DNA of 64,000 bases from Capniomyces stellatus (lineage: Eukaryota > Kickxellomycota > Harpellomycetes > Harpellales > Legeriomycetaceae), in the NCBI GenBank assembly GCA_001661515.1, contig LUVW01000029.1:53100-117099 (forward strand), written 5' to 3'. Numbering within the stretch: position 1 is the first letter of the stretch; the number at the start of each line of letters is the position of its first letter. This document shows positions 12,246-25,787 of the stretch, piece by piece. The notes under the pieces are model-generated. The model ran no database searches and was not told the DNA's origin. It saw only the letters and a program-made list of their open reading frames with translations. The position numbers and the translations under genes were made by a program.

Positions 12246-15200
12246 ATGTGTGAACTATATAATGTACTGTCTGCTATCGGAGAATATCATATCACGGATT
12301 GCCCAGACTTAAAAATAGAACCAGACGCAAGGACGGTGGACGTGTTTGCTCAGGCTAATAAATCCGAGGCTTTATATTTGCATACGGAATACGACCTTAA
12401 CAGAGACCAGAAAGAGTAAGAGTTTGTTTATATACTGGTTGTAGACAAGTTGACAGTATTAGCAATCGAATTGTGGTTTGCAACAGTTGTCATATTTTTT
12501 CTTGTGTTTTGGTGTACGCTTGTGTAGTGATATAGGTAGCCAGCGATGGTACGAGTTGTTCTTGTCAAGCTTTATCAACAACAATAGCACCGCCGAACAA
12601 GACGATATGATATTTCTAGTGAATAACTTTCAATTATCAGTTACTGGAACGGTTCTACTATACGAAAAGCAAAACAGCAGCAATGAGGAGGTAGTAGTGG
12701 GCGAGGAGGAAGAGGAAGGAGGACTTTTGACGAAACCAGCTACACAAAATTTTAACGAGGCAGTTTCAGACTATGGGGGCAAAGTGGTTGTTATTAGAAG
12801 GCCAAAGTTCACTAAGCTATATTCTGCAGTTGGCGACTCGATTGACTGGAAACAAACATTATATCTAAATATGATAGCCCAGGTAAATAGACTAAAATTA
12901 AAGCCATCCCAATTTTGAATTAAAATACCAGCACTAAAGCTTGATACGTGGATCGATTATTAAAGTAATACGCAAAAAAAAAAAAAAAGTGAGAGTTTAG
13001 GGATATAGATTTTTAAAATATGAAATTTGGCGTTAAAACTTGGTATAGATGGCATGTAAACTTACAATAAAGATATGCAAAAAAGTGAGGGTTTCAAACA
13101 AAACAATGGAAGCGGTTAACAGTAAGGCAGCAAGAAATAATGAGCCAAAAGACTATGTATTGAGGGAAATCAAAAGAGTTAGTCGAAGAATATACGGGCT
13201 ACCAAATAGTCCGTGGATAGGAAAAGCAAGAAGCAGCAATGGCGTAGAGGGAACTGTTTCATGGCCAATTATGTATTTTAATGTGGAGGATTGTGAGGAT
13301 ATAATGGAGGAAGTTGAGTTGAATAGGGGCGAGTATATTGTGGTTGAGCTTACAAGCAGGATGGCTAAGGGTGTGTATAGGATAGATTCTGGATATGAAG
13401 GTCGAGATGGGGATGTAAGCGGTGTCTCCAATGGCGCAAGCAGGCTAAATGATAGTATCCATGGAAGGCACAAAAGAGGGGAGTATGAGAAAGTTAAGCT
13501 GTTTAGCTACACGGTATCATCGAGGACGATATACGAGAGTTATAATAAAAAGCTGAAAGAAAGCGATAGGGATAAAGAGGATAGTAAAAGCGCAAGTATA
13601 AAGTGGGCAAGTGTAAAAAGCAAGCATTTCAAAAGCATCAATAGTTTTTTTGATTTGAGAAAGCCACAAGGTGTAGAAAAGCCAGAGTATCCGGTTGAAT
13701 ACATGAGCTCAAGTGATATGGGAAGCGGAGGTGGGCTGGGGAAGCTGTATGAGGGGAGTTTTATGCTGGCAGTTCAGGAGAGGGTTGTTGAGGGGAAGGC
13801 GTTGGAGGTGGGTAAACGGGAGTATGGTAGGTTTGAAGAAAGTCAAGTGAACAGGACGGTTGATGATGAGTATGGGATGGGTGTAGAGATGAGACTGATG
13901 ATGAAAAGAGAAAATGCAAAGAAATACGTAAAACAGAATATTTTAGAAAACGAGTATTGGGCAAACAAAGAAGAAACAGGGTGGTTTTATGAGCCGGGAA
14001 GAGTATCAGAAACAGGCACAGATGTGGACGGAGATATTAAAAGTACGGGTGTTAATGGAACAAACGAGTCAATTCAATCGAGTATACGTGGAATGAGCCA
14101 TCAGCAGAGTTTAGATACTGGGAATTATGCCAAGGTGGAGAGTTATGAAAGCTTTGAGAGCAAAAAGATGTTTAGTTTGGGACCAAGAAACCATGCATCT
14201 GACTCGCTGCTGTTTGACCGTATAAACCGGCGATTGTACGACGATATGGCAGAGGATAGCGAGTGTAGGAAGTTGAATAGTAGTTTTAGGGGGTTTTTAA
14301 TTCGGGATGAAAAGGAGTCGAGTATGATGGGATATACAGATTTGAATGGTACTGTTGGTCCAAGAAACGGTGATGTGCACATGGATGTAGATTTAGATAT
14401 AAAGAGTGGTATTTCGGTATTTAAAGTGAGTGAGGAGCTGAGAAATAGCAACAATATAAATATGGGGAGGAGCAGAAACAGACTAAAAAATAGAAATGGT
14501 GAGACCAGGAGCTTTGCGGGGACAAACAGAGAGATGCTGGTGAATATGGAGATGACAACAAGTGGGATTAGCGGAGCTTACAGAATGAATTCAGAGAAAA
14601 TGGAGTGTAAAGATAATGTGAGCAAAAATTCTAGTACCGGACATGCGAACAAAAAGCTAAAGTCCAAGAGTTTGGCCAAGATTAATAGTATAAACGTGTA
14701 TGGTTCAAGAGTTGGTGATTTGCCTGAACAAGTGGGGTTGGAAATGTTGTGCGTTTCGCCTAAATCAGAAAAATCAGAAAAATTGATAGAATCGACAGAG
14801 TCACAGTGCTTTTCGTTTAGCACTAGATCGGTCCCAGAACACTCAACAACTTTGGTGTCGGTGTTGAAGACGCCTTCAAAGGTTATTCAGAGGGGAGGAG
14901 GTGATGGAGGGATTCTGATTTTTGGGCCAAAACTGTACGACAAAAGTTTAAACAGTAGCTCAAATAGTAGCAATTACAACGCAAGCGTTAAATCGTTTTT
15001 GAATTCAAATGCAAGTTTAAATTCAGGTTCAAGTTTGGGAAAGCATGGGTATAGCGAGAGTATAGGGAATAGTGAAGAGTTGAAGAGATATGCAGAGGTT
15101 TTAGAAGATAATGTTGAAAAGGGAGCGTACAAGGAGACAGGGCTGAGGAGTAAGGAAGACAATCGGCTTGTAGAAGCAACAAACAAATCGTTGATGTTGT

Positions 15201-15478
15201 CGAAGTGGCTAAGCAAGTTCACATTTCCGTTTGGCTTCAATGGATCCAAAGAAAATGGGGAACATTGCAACAAAACTGAACTCGATTCGGGACTTACTGG
15301 ACTTGGATTCCATGAAACGTGTACTTGTGGGTTGGGAGTTTCTTGCTGCTGCAAAAACTACAGAGGTAGTAATGGAAATATCGACATATCGCTTGTTTGT
15401 TTTGTAAAGTACATTGCAGTTCCTTATGACAACATTATAAAAAACTTGGTTATGGCCAAACACAGGATTGATGCATAA
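12246..15478 (+). CDS. KIAA0930/DUF2045 family protein, three exons
   Basis: The model joins 12246..12415, 12528..12882 and 13049..15478 (984 residues). The introns are 112 and 166 nt, with donors GTAAGA and GTAAAT, and all phases agree. Landmarks of the animal KIAA0930 family occur in order: RWYELFLSSF then DDMIFLVNN, DSIDWKQTLYLNMIAQ, VSWPIMYFNVEDCEDIMEEV, RGEYIVVELTS, YTVSSRTIYESYNKK, RKPQGVEKPEYPVEYMS, and near the end SLMLSKWLSKF and FVKYIAVPYDNIIKNLV. The family has no settled biochemical role. This protein is more than twice the roughly 400 residues of animal members, the excess being a Ser/Asn/Lys-rich, probably disordered region (about residues 400-900) before the conserved C-terminal block. 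It has no signal peptide or membrane segment. The gene converges on the VPS9 gene with 321 bp between stop codons. Family assignment is by remembered motif order, not a search. Confidence 0.8.
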
Positions 15479-15717
15479 ATAAATATAAAAAGTATCAATC
15501 CAAGTCATGTGTGTGTGTGTTTTTTTTTTTTTTTTTGCTTTTTACTTTTTACTTTGTACTTTTTAATAATAAATAAATAAAAAGAAAGGCGGGGAATGTT
15601 GATATTGTTTAATTAGAATATTGGTTTCGAAATCAACAAACACTAGGTTTTATTCATTACTTTATTGTTACTGTTGTGAATTATACATTGATACGAGTTT
15701 GTTTACAACAACCCGAA

Positions 15718-15759
15718 TTAAAATAAAATAAAATAAAATAAAATAAAATAAAATAAAAG
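15718..15759. repeat. AAAAT pentanucleotide microsatellite
   Basis: About eight perfect AAAAT repeats lie in the 321-bp gap between the convergent KIAA0930-like and VPS9 genes. The gap also has a poly-T tract at about 15521-15536. Both probably lie in or next to the 3' ends of the two transcripts. Confidence 0.9.
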
Positions 15760-15799
15760 TTGAATCATATTGACCAACATCCAACAATAGTAGTAGTCA

Positions 15800-18700
15800 T
15801 TAAAACTTCTTGCTGACATAACTTACCAATGACTGGTAAGCATAGAGCAAATCAGCGACCTGATTGACTTTGAGATCGTCAATACTGATGTTTAGAAACT
15901 CCGAGTTGATGGGTGCAAATTTTAAGAAATGATCAGAGTTTTTGTAGTTTGAGTTTGAGTCTTGATGGTGAGTATTATCTGAACCGGTGTTGTTTGGGTT
16001 AGTGTTAGAATCTGAAATTTCAAGAGTTTGATTGGAGTTATGGTTTAAAATTGGGATTTTAGAATCAAATGGTGCTATTCTGCTGACTCCAGGGTTAGTA
16101 ATATCGTGAAAAACATCTGGCTTTTGACGTATAGTGGGCGGAAACTGAACTGGACTATTAATAGCTTGCGCACCAACATAGGTGGTGGGTGCATTTGGTG
16201 CAGGCTTGTCAAAAAACGACTGCTTTTGCCAGTCAAAAACTGCTCCATAAACACCTGCCGCAGCACGATACCCAGTCCCAGCAACTCCACTAACCAGTCC
16301 AATTCCCAACGCACCAACGTTTGACACAATAGGAACACTGCTAAACACATTTGGAAACGATATTCCTGGGTTCAAACGTGTCGGCTTGGCCAAAGAAAGC
16401 CCAGATTCTACACCAGACAATTTTGCCTCACCAGAAGCCAAAACTGAGGCTGAGGCTGAGGCTGATGTTGGGACTGGATTGGATATTTGAGTCTGCAACC
16501 CAAGAGTCTGCAAGTCAACTGAGCCAATAAACTGGACCGCAGCAAACAGCGATGTTAGGCAATATGACTCAAACGAACCAATCAGACTCCTTGAATGAAA
16601 CATCTCAATAAACCGCAGATTTGACAAAATCCTTATTGGGTTGCTCTTAATAACTGCGTATATCAGAAGCGGAAGAATCGTGTCTGCGTTAGAATGACGA
16701 CTATCAGCACCTGATCCAGCGGAATTGCCAGTCTCGCTAGCGGATGAAGCCAAGTTTGATGAGGACGAAGATGCAGCTATTTGGACGCACCTGGTCACTA
16801 TTTCTAGCTTGTCTGTTGGCGACCGCTTGAAGTCCAACTTTTCCAAACACCCGCAAATCAGCCCAACAGTTGTCTCCAGTCTTCCTAGCCTGTCCAGCTC
16901 CAGCCCGGCCAAACCACCGTCTCTACTGGCACTGGCACTGGTACTGGTACTGGTACTGGCTGGGGGTGGGGCTGGGGGTTCTTGCAGTTCAGTTACCAGG
17001 TTTTTCAGCTGGATTCCCGCAAGATTCAATGCTGCTATTCTGCTTGCCAAAACCTCGTCTTTCATTTTGTCCACTCCGTTTTGCCACACTGTGTTGTATA
17101 TCGAATCAACAGCCGTCAGCTCAATCAGCTGCACTCCTGAACTTGTCATCATATGTATGTCGTCCAGCCCAAACTCAACTATTGGACCCTGATCTCCCGC
17201 TCTTCCTGCTACTCCTGCTCGGTTTGCCTCGTTCAAGTCATGGAACGCCTCAATTGTCACTTCCACTAACCGACCCATCAATTCCTGATACTTTCCCCCA
17301 ACATAGTCCAGAAGATTCTCCTTTTCTCGGCCAATCAGCCTTGGGTCAATTATTCTGTTCAGCCTGCCTATCGCCTGCTTATCCTGCTCAGCTGCTGGAC
17401 TCTTGTTGTCCTTTGAAGCTGCCTGTCTTGGCGACTTTACAAATGGCGATTTGAACCACCCACTGACACTGTTTTCCTTTTCCTTTTCGCCATCGTTGAC
17501 GTTTCCATTCTTGTTGACATTCTCATTTTCCCTCTGATTGCTATTACTACCTGCCCTACTCATCTCGTTTGTACTGGTCTTTTCTAACGTTTTCAGCTCA
17601 ATGCTGTTGTTGTTGCTGCTGGCTCTGTTTATGTTTGTAACCTCAACCACAAATTGGCTGATTTGCTCTATCTCCTTCTCAACCCTTGGATCTCCAACAA
17701 TTAATCTCACCACTTCAGCCAATTCTGACTTTTCTATCTTTTTTTCCAGTTTTGCACTTGACAGCCCATCTGCCATCACCTTCATCAGCCTCCGCTTCTT
17801 GTGCACTACCTCCACTTCCGCCTCCACTCTGACATCATTACTGCTCCTGCTGCCTGCTTCTGTGACTTTCTCCATTGATATCCCCTCTTCAATCACCACC
17901 ACCGTTACCTTTGACTCCATCCCCTCTCCATATTCCCGCTCCTCCACTGCCTCTACTTTTATCCTCTTCACTGTTCTTCCTGCTGGTATTACATCAAATA
18001 TCGTTCTTGCTTCTCCCGCATTTCCACTCTGCTTGCTCATCATTTTGCTTACCGTTTCCTCATCCGGCAATCTGCCTTCAATGCCTAAATACCCTCTAAT
18101 AACACCACAACCACACATTTTATATCTAAATACACGACTCCTTCCTGTCTATCCCTTTATCTACACCTTTGTTTCTACATTGACCCCCTTGCTTTCTCAA
18201 AGTAACTCAACTCACCTGTACAATGTTCCGTATAGCCCTGTGCTTGTAGTAAATCTTGCTTGCTCTCTTCTTTCTACCCCACTATCTTCATCTCCAATCT
18301 CGTTTTCCATAAACAGTATATAGTTGTCTATCTCCTTTCCAATATAGTCCTTCATATCCATACTCTCCTCTCTCTCTTGCTCAAAGTATATCCTTCTTGG
18401 CAACGCCACCACTACATTCTATTCACATACACATTTACTCTGTCACACTAAACTATGCATAATAATAATAATAATAATACCACACTGCTATACTTTATAA
18501 AGACTGTTGTGCTTTTGCTATAACCCCCCCCCCTGTACTTTCATTACCAACACAATTTACCTTGCTGTTTGAAGACATTTGTCTGATCTCCTTTAGCGTC
18601 TCGCTTTCTTTAAAATACACCCAAAACTTTTCGCCAACTACATTTACAAAAATATCACATTCGTTTTTTGTTTTTTTTTACTTTTATCACTATTGCAACC

Positions 18701-19231
18701 AAACCCTTGTATATTCGCTATTTATATATCAAACTTCATACCGTCTTGACAATCGACTTTCAGCTCTTTTGTCTCACCATCAGCAACATATCCTGTGCTG
18801 GGTTTGACTATCTTAATCCCAAGTCCTGTCGCTCCAGCCACTTCTTTCTCGTCTCTCTTGAGAACAGCACCCAAATCCAAATCCAGCTGAATTATCGGTG
18901 GAACTTTTGTTCCGTCTTCCTCTGAAATTCGACGGTCTTCAACCAAAAACACCCTATCCACGCCCTCCTTCTCATCGCCACCATCAAACACCTCTTTTTT
19001 CAATCTGTCTGTTATACTCGGTGTTTTACCACTCACCCTCCTCAAGCCAATTCTTCCACCGTTGCCACCATCGTAACTGCCTATTTTCTTATTTTCAGAA
19101 TCCACTTTCTCACCGACGCTTGTCTCTAGGAATCCTGTGCTTGAATCCGACTCTTCATTTGCCAACGGATGCCAATTCTCTTGGCTACTCGCCCCCATTT
19201 CTCTCCTTGCTTGAGAATTAATTCTTTTCAT
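15800..19231 (-). CDS. VPS9-domain Rab5-family guanine nucleotide exchange factor
   Basis: The model is complement(join(15800..18125,18216..18411,18742..19231)), 1,003 residues. The introns are 90 nt (GTGAGT...TTTAG) and 330 nt (GTATGA...TGTAG), and the phases fit exactly. The VPS9 catalytic region lies about two-thirds along. It contains SPTDKLEIVTRCVQIA, ADTILPLLIYAVIKSNP, SNLRFIEMF and ESYCLTSLFAAVQFI. The Asp and Pro of ADxxLP and the Tyr and Thr of YxLT, which contact the GTPase in Rabex-5, are all present. The middle exon (YFEQEREESMDMKDYIGKEI) may be the helical bundle that precedes the core. Long Ser/Ala/Asn-rich linkers interrupt the domain, including one between DKLEIV and ADTILP, and the C-terminus is disordered. 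Expected role: activation of Rab5/Vps21 on endosomes. The gene is not close enough to Vps9p or Muk1 to name. Confidence 0.85.
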
Positions 19232-20046
19232 TCTCCCTCTTTCTTTCTTTATTTGCTTCCTTTTATTATTATTGTTACTGCCTGAATTCTCTTCTGTCTG
19301 TTTGCTTTTGTTTATTCAGAATTGATTAATTGCAATTTACTCTATAACACCTGGACTTTACATTCCAATACAGTGTTTTAAATCTATTTGGAGCCATATG
19401 ACTTCAATTAAACTCAAACCCCCAATGTTTTGCCACTATTATAATTTGAGCTATTTATTTGTTATTTCTAACGTTTTTCTTGATGGTTTGTTTTTCAAAT
19501 ACTATATCGCCAATGTTATGTATTTGACCATTCTATATACCAAAGTCACATTGTTTTCTTCTCCAATCTCAATTCATTCAATTAAACATCGGTTTTATGC
19601 CTTTGCTGTGTTGCTTTTCTGCTTACTACTTTGAGTTACTAGCACGCTATCATTATGGCTTCATCAAATTAAACCAGTGCTCGAGCTTTTTACTCCTAAC
19701 TCCACTCTTCCCCACTTTAACAACAGTCATGTACTTAAATTCGCCCTGGTTGGCGCAAGAATATCTATTTAAATATTCACCAATCTCAAACCCCACATTT
19801 CCAACACCGTATTCACTCGAGTGTACTGTACTATATTTCCACACAGCATATGTCACTTTACTTGAACCAAAATAGCGGTACAGATACTTAAATTGGCAGT
19901 GAATACTAATACAAAGTCTTGGATATCTGTTAACACAGTTTTGGAAAAAGAAAAAAAAAGAATAAAAAAGTAATATAAACTAGATCAAACTAAACTAAGC
20001 TAAATTAAACTATGTTCAGCCAGCGCTGCTAGTCTGCCGAGATCTT
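19232..20046. other. spacer between HEM2 and the VPS9 gene
   Basis: Both flanking genes run on the minus strand. One minus frame at about 19653-19919 reads fairly protein-like (TYAVWKYSTVHSSEYGVGNV) but has no ATG, and the short space up to HEM2 offers none. I therefore do not call it a gene. Confidence 0.4.
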
Positions 20047-21704
<1,658 letters not shown>

Positions 21705-22445
21705 CTCTGTTGAATTGTTTTTTCTTAATAAAATAAAAGGATAATATTAAATAGTTGCACTAAACTGTTTGACTGCCTGACAACAGGTTACTTTAAATTT
21801 GTGATAGTTGAAGAAAACAAGATTGCAGACAAACTCGGTAGAATAAGCTAAAAATTGATATCCAAGTCCCTATTACATTACATAGTTTCTAGACTCAACC
21901 CCACGCCTTTTGATACCAAATTTGCCGGCCAGTAATATTGCGCCTGAGACCGAGTTAACGATACCAATTTAATACTCCAGGGAGAAAAAAAAGATCATGA
22001 AACACTTTGGTTTTGGTTTGGTTTCCTGTATGTAATCATCAATGAATGCAACTTTGGCTATCAGTCTTAATTACTCATTACTGCTTTACCGTCCTTCTGA
22101 ACATATACACTTGAATGCTCAATCTCGACTGGGAGCACCAAGCTTGCCATACTCATTTTATAACAGTTTATTCAGTTCCAATAATAAACCTAGCATTGGC
22201 TAAAATAAAAAAAAAGTCGGTTATGGCTAAATAAATAGATTCAAACGCCAAAATTTCTTTACATAACTGACTTTCAGAACGCTAGACTACCGTTACATGA
22301 TATTTTTTTTAAATTTTCTAAAAGCACACATAAAAAAGTTCAAGTCAATCAAGGCTGCCGTGCTTTAATACTTGGATATATTTGTACAGGTAAAAAAATC
22401 GTGCATGCTTTGCTAGAATATACATCATCTAGGCCGACGTATTAC
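21705..22445. other. upstream of HEM2
   Basis: Two short minus-strand stretches look protein-like: about 22070-22150 (LVLPVEIEHSSVYVQKDGKA, then TAA) and about 21885-21985 (SGAILLAGKFGIKRRGV, then TAA). Neither could be joined in phase to the exon at 22446-22589. They may be remnants. Confidence 0.25.
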
Positions 22446-22589
22446 CTCGATGCTATATTCTATTTCTATTGGAACTCCAAAAGGAAGTGCCGGTAACGGT
22501 ACCGATATTGATGTTGGCATTGTTGTTTGTGCAGGTCTTCGCGCGGGTGCTGAAGGTACAAAATCCTTAAAATTGACAAACTTTGACAT
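22446..22589 (-). CDS. possible first exon of an unknown proline-rich protein
   Basis: From an ATG at 22589 the frame reads 48 codons, including SAPARRPAQTTM and SVPLPALPFGVPIEIEYSIE, to a GTAATA donor in phase 0. Unspliced it would end seven codons later. If spliced to the TTTTAG acceptor at about 22202, the protein would end 13 codons on (PMLGLLLELNKLL). The composition differs sharply from the AT-rich surroundings. No family is recognised and this may be an isolated remnant. Confidence 0.28.
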
Positions 22590-24294
22590 TATAACACGTT
22601 CCTACAAGCTGTGGCTGGTTTTGGGCTTTAAGTGTTCAGTCTATAAACAAGAAATAGTATGCTGCTTGTTTAAAAGTTCTATATATCGTCTCTGGCAGAT
22701 ATTTATGTGTTTTTTTTTTCTTCAAATTAAAGAAAATGTTTTGACGCCTTGGCTTGGCTTTAGGTATGGATAAGCAATAAGTGCTGTTTATAATCAATGT
22801 TTTGGTTTGCTAAGTGTACGTATGGCTTTTTGTTGATAAACATTTAGCTTGGAATAGATGTCTAACTCTATATAAATCAAGCCATTTAAATCTGGCCGAT
22901 ACACAATCACTGGCAGAAAGAAGACCAGTCAGCTTTTTAAAGTCCAATTGGCTACCAGATTTCAATTTTTTGACTCTTGGGTATTTTCACTCCTTTGTGC
23001 TAACTTCTTTTAACAGTCACTGTACCACTTCAAATCAGTTTTGAATTTATTGTCATCGATTCAGTATTTTGCTCTAAAGTTACACTATTTTGGCCAAATA
23101 GACATTTATAATAATACACTCCTATATCCGTACTAATGGGTACAAGATAGCTCTAGTCGCGCTATTTACTTTGGGCTATTTTCAGCTTACAAAAAAAAAC
23201 CTTCTATTGAATAGAAACATGCATAGTATTTCCTACTTTGTGAATGCACGTTTATATAAATACGGCTAGGTGTCCTTTTATGTGTCAAGCTAAACGAGTG
23301 TATTGTAATTGCCAGTTTTGTTCAAGGATTAGTTGTGTATTTTAAACACGTCATCACAAGTACCCAAGTTCTAGACAAACCAAAAGAAAGGAAAGGAAAC
23401 GATATTGCTAGACAGTCTAATAGCCATGTTGGTATTAATATGTCATGAGTATTCTATTTCTTAATGAATTCCAAAATAAGCGAGTACATTGCCTTTGAAG
23501 AATCAGCTATGTCTAGTAATTATAGCCTATATACCACTATCAAGTTGCAAAGTATTAGTGCCCAAGTGCGCTAACAATATATTGTGTTCTGCATAGTATG
23601 TGGAAGGAGTATGTTGCTACTTTAATTTTACACATCCAAAAAGCCTTAATATTACAGCTCGTATTATAAAATGATGAAGGGCGAGATTTAGTAAGAACAA
23701 TAGCCAAATTAGAATCTGTCATACTTTTTAGTCAAAGGATATAAACAGATTTAGATGAAACTATTTATAGTTGTTGGGCTTATTTCTAAAATATCAGCTA
23801 CTCTCATTGAAATAGCATGTTTACACTACTGATATAGAAAACAGTTTGGATCTTGTGGCGTGTTGGGTCAGAAAACCTCTAGAGACGTATTGTACTGAGA
23901 CGGTCTAGTTGAATCTACAACACATTGTAATCATCTTTTAACACTGGTGGTAAAAAGTCTATTTGTAAAGGTGATTGAGTCAAGTCTAAAAATTGCCCAC
24001 TAAGAGCAGGTACAGTGGTGGCCCTTCCTTTACTTGGAGGCCTTGTTGATGTCGATCATGTAAAATTTTAGCCCAAATAACTAATTACGAACCTTTGTGA
24101 TATTTATTGCTTTGTGGTTTATTGGAAATATAATTAACTGTGTGTTATTTGTACCGGCTAATCACAGTTATAACTATCGTGGAACGGGTTGCATCAAATG
24201 ATGGGTCACCTCTAAAACAAGACAAAATGCCTTATTTGCAACCCTATTTTATTGTTATGTAAGCTTTGATAAGTTGGTATTGAGTTGGTTGTGA
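22590..24294. other. gene-free spacer
   Basis: No supported features. A plus-strand frame at about 22814-23040 has some protein-like stretches but no ATG or splice context. Confidence 0.4.
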
Positions 24295-24865
24295 TTAGAC
24301 AACATAGCGAAAATCTGCCGAACTCTGCATAAAGGGCGTGCTTTGGCGCTTGAATTTATTATTATCTGTATTTGAGAAATTCCCAAATTCTCTTGCTAAG
24401 CTCCAAACCAAAATGCCTTCAACTGTAATAAATAAAAGTTGTACCAACTTTTTTGGATCTATTCTTATTAAGGTATGGTGGGGGGGGGAATGCAATTTAC
24501 GCTGAAAAGCTGCATGCTGGACTTTAGCATCAGTCAAACGTCATAAAGGCAAGATGGTGCTATTAAATATACGGAACGGATATTAGAATTTGAAAAAGGA
24601 CGGATAGTTCAAGTGAATATAGAAATTGAGAACAACAAATAAAAAGATGATAATAGTAACATATCCGATCTGGGCATACTTTGAGTCTGATTTGTATAGT
24701 CAAAAGCCTAAACGTATTGTGGTCAAACTTGCAGTCAACAGCCATAACTCCCATGCCTTTATTCTTTGCTGAGAACTTGGCGTCATCCAAGTGAAATACG
24801 CTAGATAGAACACACCAACTACTATACAAATATGGTTGTTGGTTCGCAGAAGCCACCGTTTGCTA
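24295..24865 (-). other. possible exons of an unrecognised minus-strand gene or remnant
   Basis: Two segments look coding. The upstream one starts after a TTTATTTAG acceptor (from 24862) and reads on through FHLDDAKFSAKNKGMGVMAV to possible donors at about 24679 (GTATGC) or about 24649 (GTTACT). The downstream one, 24295..24422, follows TTATTTATTACAG and reads EGILVWSLAREFGNFSNT to a TAA. Only the weaker GTTACT donor joins them in phase. No ATG-bearing first exon was found upstream. A C8 run lies between them. It may be a degraded gene. Confidence 0.27.
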
Positions 24866-25681
24866 AATAAAACTTATTCTCTTTAAACTGCATATATCTT
24901 TATAAGTGATTTTTGCTCAAAAGGTATGTTTAACTCCTCCAGTCAATTCATTTCATCAATTGAAGTCTAAAAATAGATTCAATTACCTAATTGGCGAAAG
25001 CCATAAATTTTTGTAAGATCGTATCGTATTTTGCTGAAGATATCTTAAATAAATAAAGTGCGATATATGAACGATTGAAAAACTAGTCGATATTACCAAT
25101 GGAATTCTAGGTGATCGTTTTATATTGGGTAGGAGGCAGTTTGACATAGGTTGGATTTATTTAACATACAAACACGAGTCAGATCTTTTGAAGATATTCA
25201 TTAGCCAGTAAATTCGTTTGGTGTTGATCTGTTGGTTTTTATTGATTTCTTTTTCCAAATTCTCAGCAACATTTTTTTTAAAGTTATGAGCTCGCTATCT
25301 TGGATAAACAAATTTGCATTGCTGAAATTAACCCATATTTACTTAGCATTGAAGATTAGCTAATGGGTTCCTAATGTTGGGTGATTTAAGTTTCGCTCAA
25401 CTCTTTTCTTTTGGCCAACCATTTTTTAAAATTATCAAAAAAATAATTTAAGCTTGAAATTAAGCCTCATTATAAAATAAATACTATCAGTTTATAAACT
25501 AAGAAACTACTAAAAGGGGCTCTATTCAAAATGTGTGAAAATTTTAATATTATTATTTAGCAAATTGGGCAAACCAAAATTAACTGCAACTTAAATATCC
25601 GATAAATCGAGTTTATTTTCTGATATCTCCCAAGTTGGAAAAAGTATAGATAAAAAAAACAGCTTTTTCCAACAGATACAA
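24866..25681. other. private upstream region of desaturase copy 1
   Basis: This is AT-rich sequence with no gene. It is unlike the sequence at the same place upstream of copy 2; shared sequence begins only at about 25682. Confidence 0.5.
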
Positions 25682-25787
25682 GTAAAAGCATAAGACTAAA
25701 CAGATAGAGAGAAAAAACAATATGCTCTATCAGTCCAATTTGCACCTCAAAATAATAATAAAAAGTACAACTATCCAGGCATCAAAA

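Noticed and set aside
19653..19919. minus-strand frame between HEM2 and the VPS9 gene
   Set aside because: There is no ATG, and the short sequence up to the HEM2 stop offers no first exon. It also does not fit HEM2's splice phase.
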